In this document: positions 45,604 through 56,959 of the stretch, in pieces
Numbering within the stretch: position 1 is the stretch's first letter
Layout of the letters: the number at the start of each line of letters is the position of its first letter
Origin: Puccinia triticina
Lineage: Eukaryota > Basidiomycota > Pucciniomycetes > Pucciniales > Pucciniaceae
Assembly (NCBI RefSeq): GCF_026914185.1
Contig: NC_070573.1
Span: forward strand, 1,922,001 to 1,986,000
DNA: 64,000 nt
Direction: 5' to 3'
Notes under the pieces: model-generated
Database searches by the model: none
The model's input: only the letters and a program-made list of their open reading frames with translations
Told to the model about the DNA's origin: nothing
Made by a program: the position numbers and the translations under genes

Positions 45604-47923
45604 TTAGAAGTCAAAAAGGCGGTCTTCCTCGAAAAGTTTAATCATATCTTCCAGGTTTATCTGGTCAGACAAATCTTCTAGGGAAGGAAGTTTCCTTTTC
45701 GGAGTATTCTGTTCAATTTTTTTCAAGAGATATTTATACAGAACCGGTTGATGCTCGCAATAATATGAACAGATGAAGAATGTTGCGTAACGGGCTATGT
45801 TCGGCGTCGGGTATCTTTCAGAGAAGTATTTAATTAATTCTAGTTGAACTTGTCCGAATAAGTGCTCACTTCGCCTCTCGATGTCCTCCCAAGGGGCAAG
45901 ACTTTCTTTACTTTTGCAAAGGCCCAAGACAGCAAGACTATTGCTTGGCTTGATGATACTTGCGAGTAGCCAGTCAAGCAATACATGGGTTCTTCCGAGG
46001 AATCCCATTTCTGCTTGGACCATCCTGAGGAGCCTGGAGTGATACCAGTGCATCGCCTTTGCTAGAATTGTGAACTTCTGAAGTGATTCTGCCTTGCAAA
46101 GCAATTGTTTTTCTTCTCCGGACAAAGCTCGAATGATTTGATTGTTTGGGTCACCTTTGACGCGGTACGTTGCTATTGGTAACTTCGGATGAAGGGTCCT
46201 CAACGTCTTTGCTGTCACAGCTGAGACTTGGTCATATCCTGCTGAGAAACGCCTCTGAATTGATGATACAAGTTTGTCACCGGGTCTATATTGGGTAATA
46301 TCGAAGTCAAGATCTGAGCCGATTAAGGCGGATCTGATGGCCAGAAACTCTTGACTTTCGGGCTCTCGAATTGAAGTTTCCGGATCGTAACTTGATGCTA
46401 GATACTCATCTGCAGTAAATTGATCCATAGTTAAGAATTACTTTAATTCAGCCCGTCCAACAACATTAAAAGACTTCAAATTGCAATTCATCCGACCACC
46501 TGGCGAAAATCAAACTCACCTTCACACTTGTCCAGAAACTCTCTGAGTAGACTCGTGGCAATATTTGACAGGTTGGCATTTGCGCTAAAAGGTTGGCCGA
46601 AGTAGCTTATCAACTGAGACTGGATAGGGCTGAATTGATGGGAATTCCAGTCAAAAGGACTTGATGACTTGTACATTGCGATGATTGGACGACCGGTGGG
46701 AGGTGTGAAGATCTGATTGTTCAACCAGTCAATCAATTTGCCGTGCTGTAACCTGTAGGCGTATGCGGGTAGTTTGGCACGGTCTAAAATCCTTTGATGC
46801 AAATCGTACAGCCACGCTATCAAAACCGTGTAGAGCCAATTATTATCCAGGGTCAGAAGTTGCTTCGTTGCAGGGTCTTGGAAACGTAATTGCATGCTCG
46901 ATCCCCCGTTCGACACGTGCATCCCAATCGGCAATGTGCCGTGTCCGTAGATCAGGTCTCTAATTTGCGTGGGCTTGACGGATTGCTCTGACCGCTTTGT
47001 GAATGTGTCAAGAGAATCATGGAGAAAGATTGTTTGCAATGCCCCGTTTCTTGAACTGATGTAGAGTTCACTTGGCCTTCTGGGGGTGTTCAAAATATCA
47101 TCAAATTTTCCATTTTGTGTCGTCGGCCGAGTGCCTGCACAATCGACATCCAAGCAATCAGCTCTTGAGTGTCTTCCCACTCGGCTCACGAATCCCCTGA
47201 TTGTATCCGGGTAGACTAACCTGGATGCTGAAGGGACGCGCTTTGGCCAGTCTCTGTGCTGGGCGGCGTGATTGGGATTTCATAGCTAAAGTCACCCAGC
47301 CTCGGCTTCTTGCGGGCTGCGAAGATGAGAGAATGATAAGAAACTCAGTTCCCTCCGTCTCCTCATGAACGGATTTGACGGAAGAAAAATGATCGGGACC
47401 CACAGCTAGTCGAAGGATCTTCTGGACTGAAGGTAGAAGCGTCCGTTGGCATCTCATGGTCGTGTAAAAATCGCAATATTCCATCTGGGCTCGCTGGGTA
47501 AGGATAAGGCGGTGTCATCAGGGACCAAGTGTTGGGTTCTGGTGTTGGCGAGGAGAAAAAGATCGAATTTGTGGCGTCCGTTGGCATCTCATGGTCGCGT
47601 AAAAATCGCAATATTCCATCTGGGCTAGCTGGGTAAGGATGAGGCGGTGACATCAGGGCCCAAGTGCTAGGTTCTGGCCTTGACGAGGAGAAAAAGTCTA
47701 AATTGGTGGAATGCCATTCAGGCTGGGGTGGATGTGCTTCATTGAAGGCTCCGCCATGATCTGTGGAATACTCGTACTGATGTGGCAGGTCGTGGAGGGT
47801 CTGCCAGGCGTCGTGCTCCAGTCCATCTGAATCCCAATCCCCACCGGAAACTATCCTCGACCCCCAGATGAGGATGAGGTAGATTAGGGAATAACGGCGC
47901 AGAGGGAGGGCAAGGATGGGCAT
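45604..47923 (-). CDS. Large secreted protein with internal 45-residue duplication
   Basis: Four exons: 47404-47923, 47221-47316, 46520-47134 and 45604-46409, giving 678 residues with consistent phases; the first donor (GTGGGT) is the least certain choice. The N-terminus is a signal peptide (RRYSLIYLILIWGSRIVSGG). Residues about 77-121 and 122-166 are near-identical copies of a unit with PEP.TW.LM.PP.PYP and SPDGILRFL.DHEMPTDA. After a basic patch (RKKPRLGDF) come two helical regions with no recognised domain. The second half is rich in Leu, Tyr and charged residues (LSNIATSLLREFLDKC, ARYATFFICSYYCEHQPVLY). Secretion is predicted; function unknown. Lineage-specific secreted proteins of this size occur in rust fungi. 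Confidence 0.78.
47440..47709 (-). repeat. 135-bp tandem duplication inside the secreted gene
   Basis: Two adjacent copies with a period of 135 bp (45 codons) begin CGTCCGTTGGCATCTCATGG at about 47440 and 47575 on the + strand. They are still very similar at the DNA level, so the duplication is fairly recent. Confidence 0.85.
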
Positions 47924-48506
47924 TTTATGATTTGTCGAATCCGTGCCAATGAGAACTGGGGATACTCATGAGGGAGTATATTCTTCTACACGGGCACAGG
48001 CGGACCTCGGTTCGTCGCACTCCAGTGCCCCACGAAACGTGGCGAGGAGCCCCGGAAATTTGGAAGGTGTACATCAGCCTCATTGGTTCTTCCCAAGGAT
48101 GGCTCACGTAAAACGGCGGGCGAGACGAGGGGCGGTGGAGGGCGGGAGTGTCGGAAAAAGCTGACTGAAACATAAAATCAGAAATACACAGGCCATTGCA
48201 CCGGGTAGTATCTGAATGGAACATTTGGGAGAACACGAGAGAACAGGAGAGTCAGTGGCGCCTTACTTCGGCGAGGACATCCAACGAGGCACAAACAGAG
48301 CTTCAGTGCTTGTGCACAGGGGTTGTTGGCCCATACAAAGATCTAATCAATATGTAATCTTTGTTTCAATCACTAGATGGTACAAATGGATAACAGCACT
48401 ATTACAAAAGAGTTGTCGCGGATAATAAATATCTGAAAGAGGAGATAAGCTGGACTTCATAAACTGGATACAACACAAATTAGGACAGGTCAGATAAGAA
48501 GATAGA
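47924..48506. other. Promoter side of the secreted gene, no gene seen
   Basis: No supported frame or motif. Confidence 0.45.
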
Positions 48507-49956
48507 TTACGATTTGCGGCCCAGCTTTTCGACCAATTTGAGCAGGACGGGAGTGAGCTGTTTGCGAGTAGCCGATGGGTTTGCGACGATGAAAGTGTAA
48601 ACAGAGGAATTGTGTAGAGAAGTCCACGCCTCGAGCTTCAAGAGAGGCTTATTAGTGGTAGACAACGGGGACAGTTGGAGGGATTGATCGGCCATCAGGT
48701 TGTCCAACTCTTGGTCGATCAGACCCGATATCTGGCCCCTGCGTTCCCCCGTGACTAGCAAGACTAGTCTTCGGCCTGGTCCAATGGACGAGTCGGCTCG
48801 ATCAGGGGATTGCTTCGGCTTGAATGCACTCGTCAAGACGCTTCCTAAATCGAGCTTCTTGCTCTCGACATGCTCCTTCAATCCGTCCAAGAACCCGCTC
48901 CACTCCCCCCCGCACTTCTCCTCGATCCAGACTTCGAGAGCAAGAGGAACCGAGCTGATCCCAAGCGCCCAGCCGTTCACTTCCGACTGCTTGTAATCAC
49001 GTTGGAGGAGCTGAGTCGAGCTGAGAGTCGAGACATCTTTTTGGATCTTCGAGAGCTGTTTATAGAAATCTTTGAATCCGGTACTACCAGAGCCCGACAG
49101 ATTCGATGAGTTTTCAGTGGCTAGAGTCTTCGCAAAGCGGGAGCGAGGCTTGAGCCATTGTTTGGCCGTCATATCTGATTCCGTGGCTTTCCCATCCTCA
49201 GCGATCGACTTGAAGTTTCCGGTATCGATAGCGATTGCACTGAGCAGTAGATCGGCCATCTCAGGAGGGATCGAATCCGACGCAGTGAGAGCTGACGAGA
49301 AATGTTGGGTGACCAGCGAGGCGCAGCTGCCCGTGGGGACTTGAATGAGACGAGGATCGGCAGACCGATAGAGTTGGTCGTCCGCCTCAGGCTGATGATG
49401 GTCAATAACTGCGACAACCTCGGCCGACTCGCCAAAGATCGAAGCGTTGACCCGGTTGTGATCGAGCAAGGCATATTGGGCGCCGTACGGAGTCAGCTTG
49501 CTGAAATCGATGCGATTCGAACAGATCAACTCCGCCATCGGCTCATCAGGCTGCTCATTGTCCATCAAGTTGGCCAGCTTGAGCACCTCAATGTTTTCCG
49601 CTCTCAGCTTGAAGTCGGTTGATTTGGTTTGTTGGACGGGTACGTATTTGCGAACCGGATTGCTGCCCTTTGATTGGCTACTAGCCAACGTGGCGAAAAA
49701 GGAGAATCCAATAGACGATGCCAGTGTGTCAAGATCTGTGGATAGACGAGGCAGCACTAGTCAGCATCGATGTATATCTATGTCTCTATATCCAAGCCAA
49801 CGACTCAAAACCAAAAGGGCTGTGCTACCTACCGCCAGCCTCATTACCCACGCAGACGATCCAGTTTTTCAAACTACCACTCGCAAAGTCCTGAGCGAAT
49901 GCTTGATGTTGTCGAAAGAGCCAAGTCCGCAGGCTTGTCGAGCTCGTCGAAGCCAT
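48507..49956 (-). CDS. PPX1: DHH/DHHA2 exopolyphosphatase (PPX1-like)
   Basis: Hydrolyses terminal phosphate from inorganic polyphosphate, metal-dependent, usually cytosolic. Two exons, 49833-49956 and 48507-49735, encode 450 residues, similar to the roughly 400-residue family length. The DHH domain shows WIVCVGNEAGDLDTLASSI across the intron (DLD being metal ligands), ALLDHN and VVAVIDHHQPEAD with the DHH motif near residues 153-155, then PTGSCASLV and AIAIDTGNF. The C-terminal DHHA2 domain has LLQRDYK and the motif block around SVYTFIVANPSATRKQL. Prune-type or pyrophosphatase members share this fold, so the precise substrate is inferred. Start codons of this gene and the SANT-like gene B are only 170 bp apart, head to head. 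Confidence 0.88.
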
Positions 49957-50126
49957 CCTCGCTGTCGTCGAGCTTCCTTGCCGGTCAACAAGGAAAGGAG
50001 GGAGGTGACTGGCTGTGCGCAGCACTGCGCAGTGCAGACCCGTGCACCGACTCGGCAGGCGCAAACACGCCTCCAACCTCGAAAATCCTCCGATCGACCC
50101 GATAACCCTGTCCATCCCAATCCGTC
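49957..50126. promoter_or_regulatory. Head-to-head intergenic region (PPX1 / SANT-like B)
   Basis: Only 170 bp between divergent start codons; a bidirectional promoter is the simplest reading. Confidence 0.5.
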
Positions 50127-51800
50127 ATGAAGAGACCCCGCCCGACCGACCGCGCAGCGCTGATGGAGATCCTGGCGGAACTCAAGGAGCAAGCCGACGC
50201 GGTGGCACAGAAGGAGAAGGAGCTCGAAGCCGCCAACAGGGCAGTAAGAAAATTTGTGTACGAGTTCGAGATTGATATTCGGCAAAGAAGGTGCACACTC
50301 TATCACGAAGCTGGCGAAATTAACTCCTGGAAAAAGCAAATATTCACTACAGGCCTGGTAAGTCAAAACCAACCCATGCTAACAAATGTTGCTGACAAAC
50401 CTTCTTCCTTGATTTTTTTGTTCTTTTTTCTAGGTTAAAAAGCCAATGCAGATGGATGAGCAGGACTTTGTCAAAGTTCCAAAGTATCCGGCGCAGGAAA
50501 TCGTGGATCGCTCGTCATCGTGGGACGTTATCAAAGTGCCACCGGGTTGGAGAGAGAGGCCATACAATCCTGCAGAGTGGACTCTGGCAGAAGATTGCTT
50601 TTTTCCTCAGAATTATTCTGTATTTCCCGCTAAACGTCGCAAAGAACTGATGGGTAAGACCCATCTAGATATTGTAATTGAGGACTTTCTGGAAGCACCC
50701 AAACGGTTGGAACTTGAAGTCTGCTACGGTAAAGTCTATTTTCTCCCTGTTTCTTTCTATCTTTCTTCCTGTTGCATTTTGAAATACTGAGATGATGTTC
50801 TTTTTTTAAGGAATGTGCTTTGTTGGTGGCTGTTATCACTCGGATGAAAATCGCTTTATTTCAGCAGAAATTCAAAATTTTTGCACCTCAGAGGACATAA
50901 CGATTCATCAAATCTATCCCCTTCTCCAAAATCGGAAAACCAAACTCAAATTACTCTCTCAACTTTCTGCAATACTGGTCTGGAGGGAGAAAACTTCGAT
51001 CGTGAAGAAGCTTGAGAGTCTCACGAAACCCAAATTTGAACCGGCACCTTTCCTCGAACATCCTCTATGGTCAGGAGATGAAGACAGAATTCTTCTTGAG
51101 GTCCTCAACCAACCCAAGTTCAAGCTGGAGTTTGATCAAGATCACAATACAGAAACCTGGAAAGAGATTGCTAAGTATTGCGAGGGAGAAGATTTTGATC
51201 GGGATGCTGTTCAATGTCAGAAAAGATGGTTTGTTTTTATTATTTTCATCCTGTTTTTGCTTGGTTTTGTGTCAATCATATTGTGATTTCATTTCTAGGA
51301 ATAACCATTTACAACCCAGGCTTCGTAACGGGGGATATTTTCCCCAATTTTTCCAAGGCGATTGGCTAACTCTGATCGGGAAGTGAGTTGTTTTTCTTTT
51401 TATCTCTATAATTCACTTTTGTTTACTTTTCTTTCTTTGTACAATCATAGGCTCCGAGAAAAGGGGTTTCGAGATGAATGCGCTGATGATTTCAACTGGG
51501 AGGAGGTCAAGTTCCACGTCTTCACTGGGGCTTTCCTGAAACGTTGCTGGGCTGTCTGTCACCCTTGTGAGAAAATCAAAGATTGTGAGTATTCCCTTTT
51601 TTCCCGTCACATTGGAATGACTAGCTGATATCTTTCCTTCAGTCGAAGCATTTTACCAGTCCATGCTTGACGAGCACAACGGTTACACTAAAGAACAACT
51701 GAACAAAACCATCCACGGTGGCGGCCAGCATAACCCGGCAGTCTTTTCTCTGCTCAGAAAAAAAATCAACAGGGAACATCAAGATGCTCACAGATACTAG
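50127..51800 (+). CDS. Myb/SANT-like coiled-coil protein, copy B
   Basis: Six exons: 50127-50357, 50434-50728, 50811-51228, 51299-51382, 51451-51584 and 51643-51800 (439 residues, all phases consistent). N-terminal coiled coil (ILAELKEQADAVAQKEKEL). A second exon of about 98 residues has no counterpart in copy A beyond a short stretch. Then the block shared with copy A: the SANT-like segment near residues 260-315 (LWSGDEDRILLEVL, TWKEIAKYCEG, VQCQKRW), RNGGYFPQFFQGDWLTLI, EVKFHVFTGAFLKRCW, GGGQHNPAV and a terminal Arg-Tyr. The last four introns match copy A in position and phase. Chromatin or DNA binding is inferred only from the SANT-like segment; no named orthologue recognised. Confidence 0.86.
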
Positions 51801-52266
51801 CTCTTGTGTAATTTTCCCAACTACATACTGCCTGCTTGTTCTCCTCGGTTATTCTCAGTGTTCTTCTCTTTTGTGCCGCTATTAATTAGCTTTCTTCTGC
51901 TTACAATGCTTTCGCAGCATTGATTGCCCATCTATATTGCGACAAGACCATCGATAGATACAGTCTAAGATAAGTACAATCTGAGAAACGAAGGAAAAGT
52001 ATCCCAAACTACACACAGCCCGCTGTTCCAAAGGATAACTTGATTCACGCTGTGCGGTCTCTCTTCCGTCATTCTGCCGATGGCGAGCTTACTCATCGAA
52101 GAAGATCAAACAATAAAATGACGATGTATCCACACCGATCATCAAATCGATACAGTGTCTTAATGCGGATTTGTAATCTCGAGTTTAATTTTAGCAAATG
52201 CACAACGGACTCGGGAAGCAACCGAAGAGTGTGGTGACCAAAGGGCTCCGATAATCAACACCTCCA
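51801..52266. other. 3' flanks between convergent genes
   Basis: No gene supported. Confidence 0.45.
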
Positions 52267-53166
52267 CTATTCAAGCTCTAGATCAGAGCTAACCCGACGA
52301 TCGATACAGCTGTCAAACCAAGGACGGCGTACCCTTTGTAGAAAACGCACTTCAGCTGTTGAATTGAGGACTGTATAAATAATGAGAGCGGCATCTTGCC
52401 TGCGGTGTAGCTTTTTTTTGAGGAGAAAGGTCAACAATGCAGGGGGCACATGTATGAGGCGCTGTAACTCACGCATCATGCCAATCCTCGAGAGAAGCCT
52501 GGTTTGGAAGTTTGTTAGGGTCGAGTTATGCCATCGGGGGCGCTGGCGAGTAGGGAGGGGCTCACCATGACCAGTCCGAAGACTGAAGTTTCCCTGCGGT
52601 CTCTCGAGTATGACTCAACATTGCTGATCATCATCGCCTCGCGCGCAGCACGACACCTAATTTCCTGCGGGGTAGAGGTGAGTGAAATGAGCGGCGTAGA
52701 TATTGACACGGGCTCAGCAATGACTTACCTTCACCAGAGGCAAGAACTCGAAAATGCGGACACGGTCGGCCTGGCTCAGGGGGAAGTCAGGCGGAGCCTT
52801 GCCGGCCGGAGTGGCACAGTGGCTCCCTCGGGTTGAATCTAGTCGCCCCCGAAGAGTGGCGAAAATTAGAAATATCATGGCGTTTCGATCGTCCTGAGGC
52901 ATCTGGGCATGCGGATTAGGTGAGAATACAGATCAGCTGGGGTCGCGGGGAAGAGGTGGATGAGAGGCGGCGGCGGAGGGAGGGGGGAGTGCTAGGTTGC
53001 GGCTCGACTGGCTAAGGGAGGATGACAAGGGGGGCAAAGTGAGATGAGGGGAGAGGTGGGAAAGCGACTTACTACTAAGAATCGGTCCGCCAGGTCCGAC
53101 GCGACATCATCCACTCCGAGATCGGCATACATCTGCTGCGTGGGGGTCAGTTCGGTCCGTTGAATT
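52267..53166 (-). CDS. Unidentified multi-exon gene, 5' end not found
   Basis: Exons that fit together in frame are 53073-53166, 52729-52902, 52566-52664, 52473-52498 and 52267-52399, about 175 residues. The protein reads TELTPTQQMYADLGVDDV, then DRNAMIFLIFATLRG, LSQADRVRIFEFLPLVK, NVESYSRDRRETSVFGLVM and ASLEDWHDA. I do not recognise the family. The last exon is uncertain: another frame from the same acceptor ends in a convincing membrane helix (GYAVLGLTAVSIVGLALI, stop), but the phase does not fit my upstream exon, so either a splice site is misplaced or there is a frameshift. The first exon and start codon lie upstream of 53166, possibly near an ATG at 53231 or 53225, not resolved. Confidence 0.5.
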
Positions 53167-53317
53167 CTAAGTCAGCAAGATCATCTCCGAGCTCATCCCC
53201 TTGTCCACCTAGGTTCATGTTCATGTGCCGAAACGGATCGGAAGGTACACGTCCGGTACACGGTCGAGCAGAGGACTCTCATCGCGGCGTTGCTGTTGCG
53301 CGTCGCGCTCGTGGCCA

Positions 53318-53368
53318 ACTTGTTTGAATGAGAAAGGAATTCAGCTTGACTTCCTCATTCAAACAAGT
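53318..53368. repeat. Inverted repeat with perfect 15-bp arms
   Basis: ACTTGTTTGAATGAG (53318-53332) and its complement CTCATTCAAACAAGT (53354-53368) flank a 21-nt loop. It lies exactly where the MPP10-like reading frame ends and may mark a rearrangement or small insertion. Confidence 0.75.
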
Positions 53369-55007
53369 GTAAGAAAGGTCGGACACTTACTGTCCTCACC
53401 GGGAGTGCCGAGCCGGCGTCGGGTGGTTGACGGGGCTGAAGTAATCGGTTCACCCTTCATCATCCACTCCTTCTTGGCGACGTTCTCTGCTTCGAGTTGC
53501 GCGATTTGCTTAGATAAGCTCTTCATCTTCTTCGCGTGTCTCAACAAATCTTCTTCAGCAGCCCCTAGATCCGAGCCATCTGAATCTGACCCATCTTCTG
53601 AGAAGCCATCGTCAAAGAGATCTCCACTCAGCCGGCTCATTGTTTTTTCTCCTGCGTCTTCGTCTTGACTGTCATGGCCGTTAGAATCTGAATCGCTATT
53701 ATCGGATGAGTCGTGAGCATCCGATCTTTCTTCTTGTTCTTCCTCATCTTCACTATCAGTTCATCATCGGAGTGGAAGTCTACGTCATCGTCATCGTCAT
53801 CTTCATCCTCGTCAGCACTCGAGATTTCAGCCACCCGGACACCTCGATTCTTGGCAGGGATCTCTTTGACTTTGACTTCCTCTGAGAACCTGACCTTGCC
53901 GAGTTTGGGCTGTATCTTTGTTTTTTTCTTGGTAGCTGGGGTATCAACTTTTTTGGGCTGTCTCTTTCCAGAGGGCTTGCCGGCGATCCGGGCAAAGAAA
54001 TCGTTATATCTGAGATCTATTGAAAAACTAAGAAGAACAGTGTTAGTTCTAGTTTGGTTGAGGATGCATGTTCTTGAGGAGAAAGTGATAGGGGCAGTAC
54101 CTGCGACTGAATCCAGATCGACTTGTCCACCCTCATCATCACCATCCTCATCCATAGCGTCCTCGTCGTCTATCAGGCCAGTATCAAATCGGGAAAACAT
54201 ATCAACCTCTTCATCCTGTTCGCTATCTTCGTCATCCTCAGGTTGGCCACCCATCCCAGTCGCTCGTCTGAGCTTCCTCCTCATCTCTGCTTCACCATCC
54301 TCGGCTTTCTATTCGGATTCGGCTAACGAGAAGAAGTCGCTATCAACCGCTGATCGCCGGTGTTTGTGTTTGTGTGTGTTTTTGGATGAGGATGCTGATG
54401 ATGATGAATGAGACTCTATATTATCGAGGGAGAGCGGTTGGTCTTGATCTTTTCGCTTTTTGTCCTCTAGTTCATCTTTTTCTTCATCCTCACTTGACTC
54501 TTGACTGCTGTTCTGATCGGCATCATTTAGTGTGGTCACATAGGACTCATTGGGGTCAGGATCGGCTTGGTCATCGGAATCGCCATCGCTGAACGAGAAG
54601 AGTTGTTCGGTGTCGGAGGATGAGTCATCCTGGTCGCCGAGACTGGATTGTTCGTCGGATTCTGAGCCAGATGGAAGTTGGAGTGGATCTGGGTCGAGGT
54701 TGGTCGGATCACCATTGAGTTCGATGGCCAGGGCATCGTTCTTATTGTTTTGGTCCTCCTGCTGGGCGGCTTGGACGTCCAGGTCGAGAGTGTCTTTGAC
54801 CCAGTTGATGAGACAGTTGTGTCTGAGTGAGAGCTGATGCCAGATTGCTAGATGATCCGGTTGAGGCTCCTCCCGTTGCCTTTCCAGCGAGGCGCAGCGC
54901 ATCGATCCGGCCCCCGGAAGCCAGTTTCTGGGTATGACCGACTTCTCCCCGGCCCCCCTACCACATGCCTTTGCACCCACAGCTCCGGGCGCGACCGGTC
55001 CACTCAT
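53359..55007 (-). pseudogene. MPP10: MPP10-like U3 snoRNP protein, broken and truncated
   Basis: MPP10 works with U3 snoRNA in early 18S rRNA processing in the nucleolus. The minus strand carries recognisable parts: an acidic N-terminal region ending SAVDSDFFSLAESE, a TAG stop (54309-54311), then in the same frame KAEDGEAEMRRKLRR, acidic blocks and MFSRFDTG. An intron (about 54022-54101) leads to LRYNDFFARIAGKPSGK, KVRFSEEVKV and SDDE, followed by a frame change near 53757 into DSEDEEEQEERSDAHD. The end reads TMSRLSGDLFDDG and LSKQIAQLEAENVAKKEWMMKGEP. The conserved C-terminal third that should follow (SLLEEDLEFE onward) is absent. One stop, one frameshift and a missing 3' end suggest a pseudogene; sequencing error could explain the first two but not the truncation. 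Confidence 0.65.
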
Positions 55008-55956
55008 ACCTGACGTCTCTGGACATCCGGGCGAACAAGTTGAAGGGCATGGCGGGATGAGAGCCCGTGGCCGCGTGAAAGTCAGCGATACTGATGATGG
55101 GGCTACGGTCGACGACGATGGGCCGTCTCAGCCTCTCGGTATCGTCGTCCTCGAGCTGCTGCTCCGCATCGTCATCCTGGCGAGTAAGGCCGCCGGCACG
55201 GGGCGCACGGGCGTCGTCGATGAAGATGATTTGGTGGCGGCTGCACACCAGTTCGAGCCGCTTGATAAGCTGTCCAATGAAGCCTTCGGCGGAAAGCCGG
55301 CCCTTCTGCCGATCGTCCTGGCTTTGATCAATAGCGTGAGAGACAGACAGAGTCGCCGGAGAGGTCCTTGGGCGCCTTGAATGTCACCTGCTGAATTGTG
55401 AACGTAGGACTGTTTTCTGGCTCAAGCAGTGCTGACACGCTGTCGCCCATCCCACCCTCAAGCGTCGTCGTGCTCGACCTTCTTCCCTCAGGTCGCATTG
55501 AATACATGATCTTCTTTTCCGTCGCACCGTCCGTATCGTATGAGATCACGAAGCCGTGATTTCCTTCCTCCTCAATGTTCAGACGTCAGACTCACAACCT
55601 GGGAGCTGGAAGCATGAAGAGCTTATCTGTTAGCAATGGATCAATTAGCATGAGTCAAAGATGTTTTGTACATACTTGGGCAGTTCCAAGTGTCCCGACC
55701 GAATTCTTCTGGATCGGGTGCACTTAGTTCTTTCCAACGGCCAAGGTACATCGGGTAGCCCACCCAGACAGAAAGAAGGGAGAATTCCCGCCCTCCTGAA
55801 AGTGGAATGCGTGGTTGGAGTTCGATGTCGCCGAATGCCTGGTCGGGAGCGTGCCGGTTTTCTTTTCGGATCCTGTTCGTGATGACCGTCGGTGATGAGC
55901 TGGCAAGGCACCACGACGACCTCATCAAGGTTCCGCATGGCGAGGTCGGAGACCAT
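54958..55956 (-). other. Possible degraded coding region, family not recognised
   Basis: Minus-strand segments look coding by composition: a frame starting MVSDLAMRNLDEVVVVP at 55956, an overlapping frame with ELQPRIPLSGGREF and VGYPMYLGRWKEL (about 55700-55830), a frame with FTIQQVTFKAPKD (about 55400) and one with GFIGQLIKRLELVCSRHQIIFIDD and PIISIADFHAATGS (about 55000-55290). They are in different frames with stops between them; some breaks may be introns. I could not assemble a full product. It may be a decayed gene neighbouring the MPP10 relic. Confidence 0.3.
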
Positions 55957-56306
55957 GCTCTTGGCTATGCTGACAGATAAGTCAGGCCCGCTGCATCAAA
56001 GCATGATGCCACTAGATCTTTCAGATTACTGAATTGTTCCAAGAAAGCTTGGATGCAACCACATCTGCATGTTGAAATTTTGTTCAGAGAAATAAATGAG
56101 CGCAGAGTTCTGCCAATCAGATCCGGATACAAAAGAATGGTGAGAAGTTTAACTACAAGACTCAGAGATAAGAGATTTTCTTATTTTAAACTGTCATAAA
56201 TCCTCTGTCCGCCAATCTCGTGTGTCTTGAGGAGGGTACCATGAAATAAAGCAAAAAAAAAGGTTTTGCAGCTGAGATCCTCTGAGATCACTTCTGTTTA
56301 ATCAAT
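55957..56306. other. Intergenic, no gene seen
   Basis: AT-rich; no supported features. Confidence 0.45.
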
Positions 56307-56828
56307 TCAATTATTATTGATGTCTTGAATGAATGAGTCCTGGACTAGTGGGTACCAATCAAAGACAATAATTGGAGCGGCAACTTGTTCAACAGGAAAG
56401 GCTCCTGGTAGATCCACAGAATTGAGTGGGGCTTGATTGGCAATGAGATTGGTAGGAAAGACCAAGTTTTCAGAGTCGTTAGAAATTGTGGCAAGAGTTC
56501 CTGCATATATATATTTATGCAACATGTCAGCCCAAAACAGTTTCCTATTCATCTGAATTGATGATTCATTGACTAACCTAACACCTGATTTGGGTTGTGC
56601 ACCACCTCAGAAAATGTGGCGGTATCAGGATTGCCATCCAGGTGGATGGGAGTTGAAGCAGAGCTATGTGAAGCCTCTACATTTCCAATAAACACAGGCA
56701 AGATGCCATGGATTACTCTGGGACCTGATGCGGGGATTGAGTCTTGAATAAATACTAGAACTTGACTGTTGCTACTGCTACAATGCCACAATATCCAATC
56801 AATAGCTGGGGCTGCAAAAACTATTTAA
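56307..56828 (-). other. Possible terminal exons of an unidentified gene
   Basis: A good acceptor (TTTTTGCAG, near 56828 on the minus strand) opens a frame PAIDWILWHCSSSNSQVLVFIQDS...FSEVVHNPNQVLG of about 78 codons. A second frame (MNRKLFWADMLHKYIYAGTL...FIQDINNN) follows 25-30 bp later and ends at 56307. The gap is too short for a normal intron, so the two may be one gene with a frame break. Sequence upstream is repeat, so any 5' part is missing. No family recognised. Confidence 0.3.
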
Positions 56829-56959
56829 ATGTAAAATCAGTAGCAAATAAATATGTGTACATGGTAGATGGATGGGATGAATAACAAAGTGACATGTTGG
56901 AGTGCATAAGAATAAAACACTAACTTAACTAAGCCCCACCCTCCTACCTGTGTTTGGAG

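Noticed and set aside
53713..54411. Plus-strand open frame of 232 codons, Ser-rich
   Set aside because: It is the antisense shadow of the acidic MPP10-like sequence; Asp/Glu codons read as poly-Ser on the opposite strand.
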